DNA of 5,483 bases from Clostridia bacterium (GTDB lineage Bacteria > Bacillota > Clostridia > Oscillospirales > CAG-272). The translations under genes were made by a program, and so were the position numbers. Below the pieces are notes generated by a model. It did not search any database. It saw only the letters and a program-made list of their open reading frames with translations, and was not told the origin of the DNA. Below are positions 4,901 to 5,483 of the stretch, piece after piece (position 1 is the first letter of the stretch; each line of letters starts with the position of its first letter). The stretch spans positions 1 to 5,483 of the forward strand of contig JAGAFQ010000027.1 in NCBI GenBank assembly GCA_017612495.1, given 5' to 3'.

Positions 4901-5483
4901 TTATTTTTTGCAATAGATTTCTATTGCTTTGCTTGCGAATTCGGCTGTACCGCATCCGCCTGCGGCATCGATGTTTTCTGTGAATTCGCCGCTTTCTGCG
5001 TACATTTTTCCGAGTTCGCAAAGGATTTTATCCGTGCAATTATAAAAATTCTTTGTAATAAAGTCCTGAAGTTTTTTGACCGTTAACTGCACTTTTTCGT
5101 CTCTTACATCAAGGTTTTTCATCTCTCCGAATTCGGCAAAAATATGCATAAGATCTTTTGCTTTGTTCGCTTTTTCATCGTCTGTCAAAGCCTTTTTTTC
5201 ATATTCTTTGTATTCGTCGCACTCTCCCCATTGCGCTTTTGCGCGCTTGGCATACTCATTCAACTTTTCGGTGTCAAAAACATTAAAATCCATAATTTTT
5301 TCTCCTTTTTCTTTTATTTTCCGAGTAAACTCAATTAGCTCTTCAAGATGCTCCTTTTTTATGGTGAGCAGTTCTATTTGCTGTTCTAAAGCCTTGTTTC
5401 TGTCAAAGTTTGACGCATTGACTATCTCTCTTATCTCCTTTAACGAAAATTCCAATTCCCGGAACAACAAAATCTGTTGCAGC
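4901..5483 (-). CDS. MerR-family regulator with C-terminal TipAS ligand-binding domain (N-terminus beyond window)
   Basis: The frame stays open to the right edge, so the gene begins outside the window. About 193 residues are visible and roughly 40 are missing, including the helix-turn-helix. The first visible part, L-Q-Q-I-L-L-F-R-E-L-E-F-S-L-K-E-I, is the conserved second half of the MerR DNA-binding domain. A long charged helix (about visible residues 27-60) follows as the dimerisation coiled coil. The rest matches the TipAS domain: A-Q-W-G-E-C-D-E-Y-K-E-Y (visible 83-94), C-T-D-K-I-L-C-E-L-G-K-M-Y (149-161) and F-T-E-N-I-D (167-172) near the C-terminus, ending in Y-C-K-K. In Streptomyces TipA this domain traps thiopeptide drugs and switches the regulator on; the ligand here is unknown. 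An internal ribosome binding site precedes an in-frame ATG at 5293. No clear terminator follows the TAA at 4901-4903. Confidence 0.9.
   Translation of the reverse strand, partial: LQQILLFRELEFSLKEIREIVNASNFDRNKALEQQIELLTIKKEHLEELIEFTRKIKEKGEKIMDFNVFDTEKLNEYAKRAKAQWGECDEYKEYEKKALTDDEKANKAKDLMHIFAEFGEMKNLDVRDEKVQLTVKKLQDFITKNFYNCTDKILCELGKMYAESGEFTENIDAAGGCGTAEFASKAIEIYCKK
5291..5310 (-). promoter_or_regulatory. Internal ribosome binding site and ATG for a stand-alone TipAS domain
   Basis: Inside the MerR gene the minus strand reads AAAAAGGAG (5310-5302), 8 nt (AAAAAATT), then ATG (5293-5291) in the gene's own frame. The product would be 130 aa, starting M-D-F-N-V-F-D and ending at the same stop (4901), which is exactly the TipAS domain without the DNA-binding part or most of the coiled coil. 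Streptomyces lividans tipA is known to make a long TipAL and a short TipAS from one frame by such an internal start. Here the placement at the domain border supports the same layout. Use of the site is inference. Confidence 0.55.

Overview
The window looks like chromosomal DNA of an anaerobic Gram-positive bacterium, most likely an uncultured member of the Clostridia (Oscillospirales-like). Four things suggest this: strong AGGAGG-type ribosome binding sites, short Gram-positive lipoprotein signal peptides, moderate GC with many ATA/AAA codons, and gene families common in gut Clostridia (DHHW/MBOAT pair, PstS-like lipoprotein, TipAS-type MerR regulator). The genus is inference. I see no transposase, phage gene, tRNA or rRNA.

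Left part, + strand (1-1320): the last 13 codons of what looks like an MBOAT O-acyltransferase are followed 36 nt later by a complete DHHW-family membrane-anchored protein. This is the usual gene pair for O-acetylation of an extracellular polysaccharide. The unit ends in an intrinsic terminator at 1279-1320. Between the DHHW stop and that terminator lie a weak promoter-like sequence and a 14-nt perfect palindrome.

Middle (1321-1556): there is no gene here. The region holds a compact array of about eight small hairpins whose stems all differ in sequence. They are separated by a constant hexamer that reads ATGATG four times in the left half and CATCAT (its reverse complement) four times in the right half. 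The block is therefore built as a mirror around a central hairpin. It is the most unusual object in the window.

Right part, all on the - strand (read from 5483 down to 1557): a MerR regulator with a C-terminal TipAS ligand-binding domain, cut by the window edge, has a near-ideal internal ribosome binding site placed to make the ligand-binding domain alone. Next comes a consensus extended -10 promoter. It drives a two-gene operon of a 538-aa lipoprotein of unknown function (perhaps a beta-propeller) and a PstS-like solute-binding lipoprotein with no transporter genes visible. The operon closes with a hairpin terminator. A short YitT-type membrane protein begins only 18 nt after that hairpin, with its start codon inside an 11-bp inverted repeat. 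That gene converges on the DHHW unit, and the hairpin array sits between the two 3' ends.

Functionally the window joins cell-surface genes (polysaccharide acylation, surface lipoproteins, a small membrane protein) with a drug-sensing regulator. Nothing in the sequence shows that the regulator controls the neighbouring operon. The points most worth a second look are the mirrored hairpin array, the internal TipAS start, the lone lipoprotein pair and the unusual 5' end of the YitT-type gene.
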